This document shows, piece after piece, positions 29,960 to 38,220 of a DNA stretch of 64,000 bases (its first letter is position 1; the number at the start of each line of letters is the position of its first letter). The stretch spans positions 930,001-994,000 of the forward strand of contig CAVOXO010000001.1 of assembly GCA_963700425.1 (NCBI GenBank). The letters are read 5' to 3'. This DNA is from CAVOXO01 sp963700425 (lineage in GTDB: Bacteria > Actinomycetota > Acidimicrobiia > Acidimicrobiales > Microtrichaceae). Under the pieces are notes generated by a model. It had not been told where the DNA came from and ran no database searches. It saw only the letters and a program-made list of their open reading frames with translations. The translations under genes and the position numbers were made by a program.

Positions 29960-29992
29960 TTGACAACGTTTGCAAGCTAGCAATCGATGCAA
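29960..29992 (+). promoter_or_regulatory. Putative fur/perR promoter region with inverted repeat
   Basis: A perfect -35 hexamer TTGACA lies at 29960-29965. Just after it, TTGCA (29970-29974) and TGCAA (29988-29992) form a perfect 5-bp inverted repeat 23 bases long overall. Fur-family proteins usually bind such AT-rich dyads and often control their own gene. No convincing -10 is seen at standard spacing, so the promoter call is moderate. Confidence 0.45.
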
Positions 29993-30006
29993 CTAGGGTC
30001 CGATCC

Positions 30007-30440
30007 GTGAACACCGCCGACGATCTGGTGGGGCTCTACCGGGCTCGGGGATACAAGATGACCCCTCAGCGTCGTGCCGTCTTCGACGTGCTCGAGGGGC
30101 ACGTAGGGCACCCTACCGCGGAAGCCGTCTACGCCGAGGTGGTCGAGACGATGCCGACGATCTCACTGCGGACCGTCTATTCGGTGCTGTCGGAGCTCGT
30201 CGAGATGGGCGAGGTGCTCCAGTTCGATTTCGGCACCGGTTCGGGACGATTCGACCCGAACAACGCGCCCGCACCATCATCTGGTCTGCGACGAGCTGCG
30301 GTTCGGTCCGCGACGTCGCCGTGGACCATCCCGATGTCCGGCCCTCAGAGCCTTCCACTGGGGACTTCCGGATCGACGGAACCGAGATCGTCTTCCGCGG
30401 CAGCTGCGCCACGTGTCTCGACACCGTCAACCAGCCATAA
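30007..30440 (+). CDS. Fur family regulator, PerR-like (two frameshifts)
   Basis: Metal-dependent repressor. GTG 30007 starts a winged helix (RARGYKMTPQRRAVFDVLEGH, then HPTAEAVYAEV and ISLRTVYSVLSELVEMGEV), as in the Fur/PerR/Zur family. Two single extra bases (at about 30271 and 30296) break the C-terminal half; with both removed it reads FDPNNAPHHHLVCDECGSVRDV and ends GSCATCLDTVNQP, giving the HHH metal site and two CxxC pairs for structural zinc. About 144 aa. The next gene is rubrerythrin, so a peroxide-sensing (PerR) role is more likely than iron uptake control (inference). Divergent from glpD. Confidence 0.88.
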
Positions 30441-30467
30441 CCACCCACCAAGCACAGGAGTACCACC

Positions 30468-30887
30468 ATGGCAGAACTCAAGGGTTCCAAGACCGAGGAG
30501 AACCTCAAGGAGGCGTTCGCCGGCGAGAGCCAGGCCAACCGCCGTTACCTCTACTTCGCGCAGAAGGCCGATGTCGAGGGCTACCCCGACGTGGCCGCTC
30601 TCTTCCGCTCGGTCGCAGAGGGCGAGACCGGTCACGCCTTCGGGCACTTCGACTTCCTCGCCGAGGTCGGCGATCCCGCCACGGGCGAGCCCGTGGGTCC
30701 CACCGAGGACAACCTGCGTTCGGCCATCGCCGGCGAGACCTATGAGTACACCGAGATGTACCCCGGTTTCGCCAAGACGGCCCGCGACGAGGGATTCGAC
30801 CAGATCGCGGAGTGGCTCGAGACGCTGGCACGGGCCGAGAAGTCCCACGCCGGTCGCTTCGGTGAGGGCCTCGCCAACGTCAGCTGA
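30468..30887 (+). CDS. Rubrerythrin, ferritin-like domain only
   Basis: A 139-aa diiron protein that reduces hydrogen peroxide. Metal-ligand motifs: EENLKEAFAGESQANRRY, EGETGHAFGH, AGETYEYTEMYP and RAEKSHAGRF, giving the ExxH pairs of the four-helix bundle. The C-terminal rubredoxin domain with its Cys4 iron site, found in classical rubrerythrin, is absent, so electrons must come from a separate donor. ATG 30468 has AGGAG upstream. Sits 27 bases after the PerR-like gene; the Fe-S protein downstream is the obvious candidate donor (inference). Confidence 0.92.
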   Translation: MAELKGSKTEENLKEAFAGESQANRRYLYFAQKADVEGYPDVAALFRSVAEGETGHAFGHFDFLAEVGDPATGEPVGPTEDNLRSAIAGETYEYTEMYPGFAKTARDEGFDQIAEWLETLARAEKSHAGRFGEGLANVS

Positions 30888-30898
30888 CCCGCCAGTCG

Positions 30899-30939
30899 CC
30901 GTGTCCGGGGCCGGGCTCAGCGCCCGGCCCCGGACACGG
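30899..30939 (+). terminator. Strong hairpin after rubrerythrin
   Basis: Arms at 30899-30916 and 30922-30939 pair perfectly over 18 bases with a 5-base loop, one of the most stable structures in the window. It begins 12 bases after the rubrerythrin stop. No T-run follows. It could terminate, or partly terminate, transcription so that rubrerythrin is made in excess over the downstream Fe-S and DUF3501 genes. Confidence 0.8.
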
Positions 30940-30995
30940 CCTTCCGTCCGAGGTCGCCCACCCCTGTCCGCCTGAGCGTTGATCGAGATCGAACC

Positions 30996-32333
30996 GTGAC
31001 CACCACCTACGACCCGTTCCACCCCAACTACCTCGTCGAATCGGATCTCCGCGAGGAGCTCACCCGGGTCTACGACCTCTGTCATGGCTGCCGGCTGTGC
31101 TTCAAGTTCTGTGACTCGTTCCCCACGTTGTTCGCGTACATCGACGAGCACGACGATCAGGACGCGGCCCGCATGACTCCCGCGCAGCAGGATCAGGTCG
31201 TCGACGAGTGCTTCCAGTGCAAGCTCTGCTACATCAACTGCCCCTACATCCCCGGGCAGAGTGAGTGGGAGCTCGACTTCCCCCGTCTGATGATGAGGGC
31301 CGAGCAGGTGCTCTACCGGACCCGGTCCGCCTCGCTGACCACCAGGCTCACCGACAAGGCGCTCGCGTCCACCGACCTGAGCGGTAGGGTCGGGTCCGCC
31401 CTGGCCCCCCTCGCCAACCGGGCGATCCGCTCACCGCTCTCTCCTCCTCGCAAGGTCATGGAGAAGCTGACCGGAATCGCTGCCGAACGGATCCTGCCGC
31501 CCTTTCAGCGGGTCCGCTTCTCGACCTGGTTCCGCACACGCACCCCCAAGATCGCCGGGACGCGTCGCCAACAGGTGGCTGCGGTGTTCCCGACCTGCCT
31601 GGTCGAGTACCAGGACACCCGGGTGGGCAAGGACCTCGTCGGCGTCTACGAACGCAACGGTGTCGAGTGCCGCCTCCCCGAGGGTCAGGTCTGCTGTGGG
31701 GCACCGATGCTCCATCAGGGAGACGTCGAGGGATTCCGCGCCAACGCCACCAAGAACATCGCCGCTCTGTCGGCGTTCCTCCGCCGGGCCCGCAGCCACG
31801 GCGAGGACGTCACGGTCGTCGTGCCCCAGCCGACGTGCGGATATGTCCTGAAGAACGACTACGTCGACTACGTGGGCGGTCCCGACGCCGAGCTCGTTGC
31901 GGAGCACACCAAGGACGCAGCGGAGTTCCTCATCGACATCCATCGGGCCGAGAAGGCCGACGGCGGGACGGGACTGGACACGGACTTCACCGGCCCGGTC
32001 CCCGAGACCACGACGTATCACGCCCCCTGTCATCTGCGGGCCCAGAACATCGGCCTTCGAAGCCGAGATCTCATCAAGCTGACCGGAACGAAGATCACCC
32101 TCGTGGCGGAGTGCTCCGCCATCGACGGGACCTGGGGCCTGCGCGCGGAGAACATCGAGATGAGCCGAAGAGTGGCTGCGAAGATGGCCGCCGACATCAC
32201 CAAGGCCGACAGTGAAGCCGTGGCCGGTGACTGTTCGCTCGCCAACGGCGGTATCCGGCTCGAGACCGACGCCGATCCGGTCCACCCGCTGTCCCTGGTG
32301 GCCCGCGCCTACGCCATCCCCGAAGACGGCTGA
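30996..32333 (+). CDS. Fe-S oxidoreductase, GlpC/HdrD-like
   Basis: A 445-aa protein with two ferredoxin clusters: C29-C32-C35-C39 and C72-C75-C78-C82 (CxxCxxCxxxC). The second half carries the two CCG-type regions that bind a further Fe-S centre: VFPTCLVEY with QVCCGAPM, and HAPCHLRAQNIG. This matches subunit C of anaerobic glycerol-3-phosphate dehydrogenase and heterodisulfide reductase D, membrane-peripheral proteins passing electrons between donor and quinone. There is no transmembrane segment. GTG 30996 start. 16 bases before the DUF3501 gene. Context with rubrerythrin and a PerR-like regulator suggests electron supply for peroxide reduction (inference). Confidence 0.85.
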   Translation: MTTTYDPFHPNYLVESDLREELTRVYDLCHGCRLCFKFCDSFPTLFAYIDEHDDQDAARMTPAQQDQVVDECFQCKLCYINCPYIPGQSEWELDFPRLMMRAEQVLYRTRSASLTTRLTDKALASTDLSGRVGSALAPLANRAIRSPLSPPRKVMEKLTGIAAERILPPFQRVRFSTWFRTRTPKIAGTRRQQVAAVFPTCLVEYQDTRVGKDLVGVYERNGVECRLPEGQVCCGAPMLHQGDVEGFRANATKNIAALSAFLRRARSHGEDVTVVVPQPTCGYVLKNDYVDYVGGPDAELVAEHTKDAAEFLIDIHRAEKADGGTGLDTDFTGPVPETTTYHAPCHLRAQNIGLRSRDLIKLTGTKITLVAECSAIDGTWGLRAENIEMSRRVAAKMAADITKADSEAVAGDCSLANGGIRLETDADPVHPLSLVARAYAIPEDG

Positions 32334-32349
32334 GAGAGACGGAGGAACG

Positions 32350-32941
32350 ATGTCCCGAAAGCTGGCTCTCTCCGACATCTCGGACCTCCGCGCCTACGAG
32401 CGAGAGCGTGAGGGGTTCCGCGATCACGTCATCGCCCTGAAGAAGCGGCGGCGGGTCGGCGTCGGACCGTACGTCACGCTGTTGTTCGAGAATCGCGACA
32501 CCATGAAGTTCCAGATCCAGGAGATGGCCCGGGTCGAGAAGCTCATCACCGACGAGGCGATCGAATCGGAGCTCCGGGCCTACAACCCGTTGATTCCCGA
32601 TCCCGGCGAACTCGAGCGCGACGATGTTCATCGAGCTCACGAGTGACGAACTTCTGCGTGAATGGCTGCCCAAGCTCGTGGGAATCGAGCGCTCGGTGGC
32701 TCTGAGGGCCGGCGACGGTCGTGTGATGCGCGCCGCTCCCGAGGCAGGCCATGCCGCGCAACTCACCAGGACCGACATCACGTCGTCGGTCCACTACATC
32801 GCCTGGTCGATCGACGAGGGCGGAGTCGCCTCTCTCGGCGACGGTCCGGTGGAGCTCGTCATCGACCATCCGTCCTATTCGTACTCCACGACGCTGTCGT
32901 CCGAGACGGTCTCCGAGCTGCTCGATGACCTCGGTCCGTGA
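32350..32941 (+). CDS. DUF3501 family protein (one frameshift)
   Basis: About 197 aa. ATG 32350 has GGAGGAACG directly before it. The N-terminal half LSDISDLRAYERERE, ALKKRRRVGVGPYVTLLFENRDT and FQIQEMARVEKLI is the DUF3501 signature. One extra G at about 32620 breaks the frame after PGELER; the second half TMFIELTSDELLREWLPKLVGIE and SVHYIAWSIDE completes the family. Function unknown. DUF3501 genes often lie beside rubrerythrin and GlpC-like Fe-S proteins, as here, which points to an accessory role in that system. Confidence 0.85.
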
Positions 32942-33042
32942 GAGGCCGGATCGGCTCCATGAGCCCGTTCGGGGCCGCTCGGCACGCTCCGTGGACAACG
33001 AATTGGACATCAACCACCTGACCTTGCGAGGATCGCTCTCCA

Positions 33043-33291
33043 ATGGATCGCAACTGGGTTGATCGGGCCGCTTGTGCCGGCCTCGATCCGACCATCTTCT
33101 ACCCCCCAACCGACGAGGAAGCCGACGAGGCAAAGGCCATCTGTGCCGAGTGCCCTGTCTGCGAACCCTGCCTCGAACACGCCATCGACAACCGTGAGAA
33201 GAACGGTGTGTGGGGTGGGGCGACCGAGCGCGAGCGTCTGCGGATCATCCGCCGGCGGCGACGCCTCCGCCAGGTGAGCGTCGCCTCCTGA
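33043..33291 (+). CDS. WhiB family transcriptional regulator
   Basis: An 82-aa iron-sulfur regulator found only in actinobacteria and their phages. Cys11, Cys34, Cys37 and Cys43 form the 4Fe-4S site (C-Xn-CxxC-X5-C); an additional Cys40 is present. The G[VI]WGG turn reads GVWGGATERER, and a basic C-terminal tail (RRRRRLR) would bind DNA with sigma factor. ATG 33043 lies in a monocistronic setting before trpD. Regulated genes unknown. Confidence 0.95.
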   Translation: MDRNWVDRAACAGLDPTIFYPPTDEEADEAKAICAECPVCEPCLEHAIDNREKNGVWGGATERERLRIIRRRRRLRQVSVAS

Positions 33292-33352
33292 CGCTGGTCG
33301 CCATGGTCCGATCCATCGAGAAGGACCCGGAATCGACATCGAGGGGATCCAC

Positions 33353-34387
33353 GTGACGGATTTCGACGGTTGGCCCACCACGCTGGGACGTATCGCGTCC
33401 CGCGGAGACCTCACCACGGCCGAAGCCCGGGCGGCTCTCGCCCAGATCCTTTCGGGCGAGGCCACCGAGGCTCAGATCGCCGCGTTCATCGTGGGCCTCC
33501 GCCTCAAGGGCGAGTCCGCCGAGGAGATGGTCGGTCTCGTCGACGCGATGCTCGCTGCGGCCGAGCCGCTGCGGCTTCCCGCCGGCACGATCGACATCGT
33601 CGGTACCGGAGGATCGCCAACGCTACGCGGGCGGGCATTCAACGTGTCCACGATCGCCTGCATCGTGGCCGCCGCTGCGGGAGCGACGGTCTGCAAGCAC
33701 GGGAATCGCAAGGCGTCGTCCACGTCGGGCTCGACCGACATGCTCGAAGCACTCGGGATCTCCGTCGAGCTCGACGGCCCGGCGGTGGAGCGATGCGTCG
33801 CCGACGCGGGTGTGGGGTTCTGTTTCGCGCGGATGTTCCATCCGGCGATGCGTCATGTCGCCGGGGTTCGGGCCCAACTCGGGATTCCGACCGTCTTCAA
33901 CATCCTCGGGCCGCTGTCGCATCCGGGAGACGTGCGCCACCAGGTGCTCGGCGTCGCCGATCCGTCCCGCGTCGAGGTGATCGCCGAGGTCCTGCGGCAA
34001 CGGGACATGGAGCACGCACTGGTCGTCCATGGTCACGACGGCCTCGATGAGATGACGACCACCGATGTGACCACGGTGGTGGAGATCCGTGACGGGGAAG
34101 TGCACCGGTGGGAACTGTCCCCCGAAGATGTGGGGTTGAGTCGGGTCGGGGTGGACGACATCGCCGTCGGCGACCCTTCGCAGAACGCGGAGATGGCCCG
34201 CTCGGTACTCCGAGGGGACAACGGGCCTCACCGAGACCTGGTGGTACTCAACGCCGCGGCAGGCCTGTTCGTCGCGGGCGTCGTGGACGACATGGCCGCA
34301 GGGGTCGAGGCGGCCGGGTCGGCGATCGACGACGGCCGGGCGTCGGATGTGTTGGATCGGCTGCATGCCGCCTCCCGGACGCCCTGA
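33353..34387 (+). CDS. trpD: Anthranilate phosphoribosyltransferase
   Basis: A 344-aa enzyme joining anthranilate and PRPP in tryptophan synthesis. The PRPP-binding loop is VGTGGSPTLRGRAFNVST (the family GTGGD motif has Ser at the fifth place), followed by KHGNRKASSTSGSTDMLEALG, FARMFHPAMRHVAGVRAQLGIPTVFNILGPL and HGHDGLDE. Start GTG 33353 with GAGGGG upstream. Other trp genes are not adjacent; in this window it stands alone between whiB and a lipoprotein gene. Confidence 0.95.
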   Translation: MTDFDGWPTTLGRIASRGDLTTAEARAALAQILSGEATEAQIAAFIVGLRLKGESAEEMVGLVDAMLAAAEPLRLPAGTIDIVGTGGSPTLRGRAFNVSTIACIVAAAAGATVCKHGNRKASSTSGSTDMLEALGISVELDGPAVERCVADAGVGFCFARMFHPAMRHVAGVRAQLGIPTVFNILGPLSHPGDVRHQVLGVADPSRVEVIAEVLRQRDMEHALVVHGHDGLDEMTTTDVTTVVEIRDGEVHRWELSPEDVGLSRVGVDDIAVGDPSQNAEMARSVLRGDNGPHRDLVVLNAAAGLFVAGVVDDMAAGVEAAGSAIDDGRASDVLDRLHAASRTP

Positions 34388-34435
34388 CAGGTCCGGGGTT
34401 CCGAACGCCCGTCGTCCTGAAGGGCCCGATGCCCT

Positions 34436-34451
34436 GAGCGGTCAGCCGCTC
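34436..34451 (+). terminator. Small hairpin after trpD
   Basis: GAGCGG and CCGCTC pair over six bases with a 4-base loop, about 50 bases after the trpD stop and before the promoter of the lipoprotein gene. Short stem, no T-run, so only a weak terminator candidate. Confidence 0.35.
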
Positions 34452-34504
34452 CCATCGGCGCTCGGCGCGCGCAGAATGACGGCGACGCTGGATACCCTGA
34501 CCGC

Positions 34505-35671
34505 ATGAAGATCTCATCGTTGGTCACCGCATCCGTCGCGGTCGTCGCGACGGCGTGCGGGTCGGGTCAGGACGTCACCATCATCCCTGTGGATTCATCG
34601 TCGCCCGAGATCCAGATGCTCACCGCGGCGGCGACGTCGACGGCCGAGTTGGACAGCGGGCGGGTTCGTCTCGAGTCGGGCGCGACGATCGATGGTGGCT
34701 CGGTGCTCGTCGGCGAGAGCGACGGCGAGGCCGACGCGTTCGGGATGACCGTCGACGGCGCCTTCGCGGGCGATGACGTGTCGTTCGAGCTGGCCGTCAC
34801 GGGGATGTTCTCGATGTTCGGGGACGCCGGCGCCGCCGAGAGCGGCGACGAATCGGACGTCGGGCTCGGATTCGAGGGTCGGGTTGTCGACGGGGTCGCC
34901 TTCATGCGGACCGACGACGTCCAGAACGGTCAGTGGGTCCGGCTCCCCGAGGACGACCTCGACGGAGGGTCGTTCATCGGCGACGGTGAGTTCGTCGACG
35001 TCGGTGAGTTGATCACCGTTCCCGAGGACCTGCTCGAGGGGGCGGACGGCGACGTCGAGAACCTCGGGACGGAGGAGGTCCTGGGCGGACGTGCCACTCA
35101 CTATCGCCTCACGATCTCCAACGAGGCATTCGACGGGTCGGACCTGAGCTCGGAGTTCTCCTTCGGCGCCGAGACGGACGTACCCGTCGACCTCTGGGTG
35201 AACGACGCGGGCCAGATGGTGCGGTTCGACGCGTCGACGGAGAGCGCGGGGTTCACCTCGAACATCTCGATGGACTTCTACGACCTGGGCGCCGACATCG
35301 TGATCGAGGCGCCCGATGGCGCAGTCGATTTCGACGAGACGCTCGTCGGTGACCTGTTCTCCGACGACATGACCGGTGCCGGTGATGTCGGATCATTCCC
35401 CGCCGATTCCGCCGATTCCGCCGACCTCGACGACTCGATCGATCCGGAGAGCGTCGACGAGGTCGTCGACGCCGATGCGGTCATCGATCCAGCCGTTGTC
35501 GTCCGGCTCCCCGGAGTCGTCGAGGAGATCCTGGTCGAGGTCGAGAACATGACCCCCACGGAGCGCGACGCGTACATCGACTTCCGGGTTCTCGAGTTGG
35601 CCGGGGACAACCCCGAGGCGACGCAGGCGATACGAGATCTCATCGATGTGATGGTGGCGGCGTCGGCCTGA
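34505..35671 (+). CDS. Exported lipoprotein, LppX/LprG-like fold possible
   Basis: A 388-aa very acidic protein. The signal peptide ends with lipobox VATAC, so it is lipid-anchored outside the membrane. The middle shows alternating beta strands with Asp/Gly turns (DVGLGFEGRVVDGVAFMRTDD; GGRATHYRLTISNEAF), as in mycobacterial LppX/LprG-type lipid-binding lipoproteins. A low-complexity DSADSADLDDSIDPES linker precedes a C-terminal helix. ATG 34505 has no ribosome site but TACCCT (34493-34498) lies 6 bases ahead, a leaderless promoter. Ligand unknown. Confidence 0.75.
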   Translation: MKISSLVTASVAVVATACGSGQDVTIIPVDSSSPEIQMLTAAATSTAELDSGRVRLESGATIDGGSVLVGESDGEADAFGMTVDGAFAGDDVSFELAVTGMFSMFGDAGAAESGDESDVGLGFEGRVVDGVAFMRTDDVQNGQWVRLPEDDLDGGSFIGDGEFVDVGELITVPEDLLEGADGDVENLGTEEVLGGRATHYRLTISNEAFDGSDLSSEFSFGAETDVPVDLWVNDAGQMVRFDASTESAGFTSNISMDFYDLGADIVIEAPDGAVDFDETLVGDLFSDDMTGAGDVGSFPADSADSADLDDSIDPESVDEVVDADAVIDPAVVVRLPGVVEEILVEVENMTPTERDAYIDFRVLELAGDNPEATQAIRDLIDVMVAASA

Positions 35672-35736
35672 AAGGGTGGCGTGCTGTCACCGGCTCCGTC
35701 TCGCCCGATCTGACGAGCCCCGGTAGGGTGACGCAC

Positions 35737-35964
35737 ATGTCCGAGGAGCCCCTCAGATACCGCTGCACGGCGTGCGGGAACCTCACTCGTTTCGATGTCA
35801 CCACGACTCGCCGGACCACCGCCTTTCATCACTACACGGTGGGGGGTGCCCTCGACATCGAGGACGTCGAGGTACTCGCCGAGGAGATCGAATCGGTGTC
35901 CTGCCGTTGGTGCAACGACGCGGACAGCGTGGTCGTCCACACCTTGGAGACGGCCGGCGAGTGA
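35737..35964 (+). CDS. Small zinc-ribbon protein
   Basis: A 75-aa protein with CTAC near residue 10 and CRWC near residue 57, two CxxC knuckles likely to bind one zinc. ATG 35737 is preceded by TAGGGT (35724-35729) with a 7-base gap, a leaderless arrangement. Its stop overlaps the start of the NYN-domain gene (GTGA), so the two are coupled. Function unknown; nucleic-acid or protein contact is typical of such ribbons. Confidence 0.75.
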   Translation: MSEEPLRYRCTACGNLTRFDVTTTRRTTAFHHYTVGGALDIEDVEVLAEEIESVSCRWCNDADSVVVHTLETAGE

Positions 35965-37289
35965 CCGACGGGGTCGACGACTCGGACCTGTGGGACGAGC
36001 TGTTGGCCGATGGGATCCGGTTCGCATGGCGGGTCGCCGCGGACTCGTGGCGCGGGTCCGATGGTCCCCAGATCCCCGCACCTCTCGTTCCACTGGTGCG
36101 CTTCCGAAAGCTCCCGGCAACCGCCGTCTCGGTCATCCGTCAGGTGTTGGCCGACGATGACGAATTCCGGGCCCACGTAGCGGGACGGCCCGGCGTCGAG
36201 CGGCTGAGCAGGGCGTCGATGCTCTTCATCGCCCGTCCCGATGGCTGGGCCGATGAGCTCGACTCCCTGGCGGAGAGCGTGGTGGCCGCAGAGGCCGACG
36301 CGAAGGAGGCGAGAGCGTCGGAGCGCGTGATCGAACTCGAACGTCGCCTCGCGGTCGCCCGGGACGCCGAGATCGCCGCCGCCGCCGACGCGCGCCGCCG
36401 CGACGAGGAGCGCGAGGAGTTGGCCGCCGTCAATCGTGACCTCTCGGCCCGTATCGCCGATCTCGAGTCCGAGGCGCAGGAGCTGACGGCTGGCCGCCGC
36501 CGTGCCGTGCGGGAGCTCAAAGCGGCCGAGAAGCGTCTGGCCGAACGGACCGCCGAGCTACGCGAGACGAGCGAGGCGCTGGCCAGCCTCGAATCCGAGT
36601 CGGTCGGCGGCGAGCCGTCCGAACGCGGCACAGGCGGGGTCGTCGTGACCGAGGACGACGGGGAACGCCTCGCCGCGCACCTGGCCGCCGTCGATGACAT
36701 CCTCCGCCGGACCGGCGTCATCGGCGACCCGGCCACCGAGCCCGGTGCCCACGGCGAGGGCGACTCCGGTCCACGCGGTCGACAGCACGGTTCTGCCGAC
36801 CGCACCGTGTTGCGCGGCGCGGGCGCCGATCGACCATCGACGCGGCTGCCTCCCACGATGGCGGCCGGCCTGGTTGCAGACACGTCGAGAGGAGTGGAGT
36901 GGCTCGCCCGTCGTCCGGGCGCGGTGATACTCGTCGACGGCTACAACGTCGCGATCGCGTCGTGGGGACATCTCGACATCGCGTTACAGCGCGATCGGCT
37001 GATGTCGACCGCGGAGGGGCTCGCGGCCCGCAGCGGAGTCGAGATCCACGTGGTCTTCGACGGCGCCGACGACACCGCCACCGGAGCGCGACGGGCCGGA
37101 TCGCGGGTTCGATGTGAGTTCACGCCGGCCCACGTGGAGGCGGACGATCGAATCCTCGAGATGATCGACCAGATCCCGTCGAGGCGGATCGTCGTCGTGG
37201 TGTCCGACGATCGGCGGGTGCGCAAGGGCGCGGAGGTGAGAGGCGCCGTGGCCGTGGGAGTGACGGCCTTCGTCGCTGCGTCGAGCTGA
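35961..37289 (+). CDS. Coiled-coil NYN-domain RNase-like protein
   Basis: A 442-aa protein. The N-terminal 95 residues are unassigned; residues about 100-220 form a long Ala/Glu/Arg coiled coil. The C-terminal 150 residues are an NYN (YacP-like PIN) nuclease domain: VILVDGYNVAIASWG, IHVVFDGADDTATGARR and VVVVSDDRRVRKGAEVRG, with the acidic residues expected to bind metal. GTG 35961 overlaps the upstream zinc-ribbon gene. Likely an RNA-processing or decay enzyme with a structural coiled coil; RNA target unknown. Confidence 0.82.
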   Translation: MTDGVDDSDLWDELLADGIRFAWRVAADSWRGSDGPQIPAPLVPLVRFRKLPATAVSVIRQVLADDDEFRAHVAGRPGVERLSRASMLFIARPDGWADELDSLAESVVAAEADAKEARASERVIELERRLAVARDAEIAAAADARRRDEEREELAAVNRDLSARIADLESEAQELTAGRRRAVRELKAAEKRLAERTAELRETSEALASLESESVGGEPSERGTGGVVVTEDDGERLAAHLAAVDDILRRTGVIGDPATEPGAHGEGDSGPRGRQHGSADRTVLRGAGADRPSTRLPPTMAAGLVADTSRGVEWLARRPGAVILVDGYNVAIASWGHLDIALQRDRLMSTAEGLAARSGVEIHVVFDGADDTATGARRAGSRVRCEFTPAHVEADDRILEMIDQIPSRRIVVVVSDDRRVRKGAEVRGAVAVGVTAFVAASS

Positions 37290-37320
37290 GAGGACGCCGT
37301 GGCGGAGTGATCGGGACCCG

Positions 37321-37935
37321 TCACGAGGGCGGCGGGACCGACCGCAGGCGGTCGACGTGTGACTCGATGGCCGTTCCGCGTCGGGCCACGAGGTGCCGGG
37401 CGAGCACGGCGTCGGAGCTGACGTAGTCGGACAGCTCGTCGGGGGAGAGGACATGAAGGTTCTCCCGGTCGACCTCGATCGGCACCAGCCCGACGAGCCG
37501 GGCCATCGGTTTCAGCCCGCACGAGACGGGAAGAGCGCGACCCACGTCCGACCGGTACACCCTGTAGCCGTCGAGATGGAGGTGGTGACCCCACGCCGCC
37601 AGCCATCCATGTGCTCCGTCGCCGCCGGCGCGGCCTCCGTCGTGGGGGTCGGGTTCGAGCCGGAGCGCCAGTTCCGTTCCGGTCCTGCGAGCCCTTTCGG
37701 CGATGAACGGAAGGTCGAATCGACCCCCGTTCCACGTGACGATGATGCCGGGCGGGAACTCGGCGAGGGCGTCGTCGAGTCGCCGGAGCAGGTGGGTTTC
37801 GTCTCCGTCGATGACGAACGTGTCGGTGTCGGTCGCCAACGCAACCGCGACGATCGCGGCGACGGCGGGATCGAGCCCGTCGACACGTGTGTCGGTCTCG
37901 ATGTCGAGCCCGTAGAGCGGCCGTGGCGTTGTCAC
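37321..37935 (-). CDS. DEDD 3'-5' exonuclease, RNase H fold
   Basis: A 204-aa protein. YGLDIETD holds the first Asp-x-Glu, IIVTWNGGRFDLPF the Exo II region, and DELSDYVSSDAVLARHL the Exo III-type Asp. This is the pattern of family-B polymerase or DnaQ-like proofreading exonucleases. GTG 37935 is chosen because TACGAT (37943-37948) lies 7 bases upstream on the reverse strand (leaderless); no polymerase domain is attached. Convergent with the NYN gene. Confidence 0.82.
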   Translation of the reverse strand: MTTPRPLYGLDIETDTRVDGLDPAVAAIVAVALATDTDTFVIDGDETHLLRRLDDALAEFPPGIIVTWNGGRFDLPFIAERARRTGTELALRLEPDPHDGGRAGGDGAHGWLAAWGHHLHLDGYRVYRSDVGRALPVSCGLKPMARLVGLVPIEVDRENLHVLSPDELSDYVSSDAVLARHLVARRGTAIESHVDRLRSVPPPS

Positions 37936-38048
37936 ACCAGGGATCGTAGGACCCGACACCGACACCGGAGCCGGTCTGGCGAAGGGGGTCCGCGCCCACG
38001 GGGCCTCGGCTCACCCACAGGTGCACTGCGCTATCATCTCGCCTTCGT

Positions 38049-38077
38049 CCGGTTCGGTGTCGACGACGCCGAACCGG
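38049..38077. other. Hairpin in the 285-base gap upstream of the FkbM gene
   Basis: CCGGTTCGG (38049-38057) and CCGAACCGG (38069-38077) pair perfectly over nine bases around an 11-base loop. It may be a leader attenuator of the FkbM/glycosyltransferase operon or a terminator for leftward read-through. The remainder of 37936-38220 shows no gene. Confidence 0.4.
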
Positions 38078-38220
38078 AGAGCGATCCCGGCCCATCACGT
38101 CGACGCGGTTGTCGAGACGTCGCCGCAGATCGTTTCAGCCATGGACCATCACGATCTGGAGATCGGCGTGATGTCGGAATCCGACAATCGACCTGCAGAC
38201 GCCGGCCGACCGGAGTCGGT

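Noticed and set aside
29906..29960. ATG at 29933 as the glpD start
   Set aside because: It lies inside the 16-bp palindrome and lacks a ribosome site; the GTG at 29906 directly precedes the conserved FAD-domain sequence. Kept only as an alternative.
30271..30296. Programmed frameshifting in the Fur gene
   Set aside because: Two unrelated single-base insertions in 30 bases, no slippery heptamer and no pseudoknot context; sequence error explains it better.
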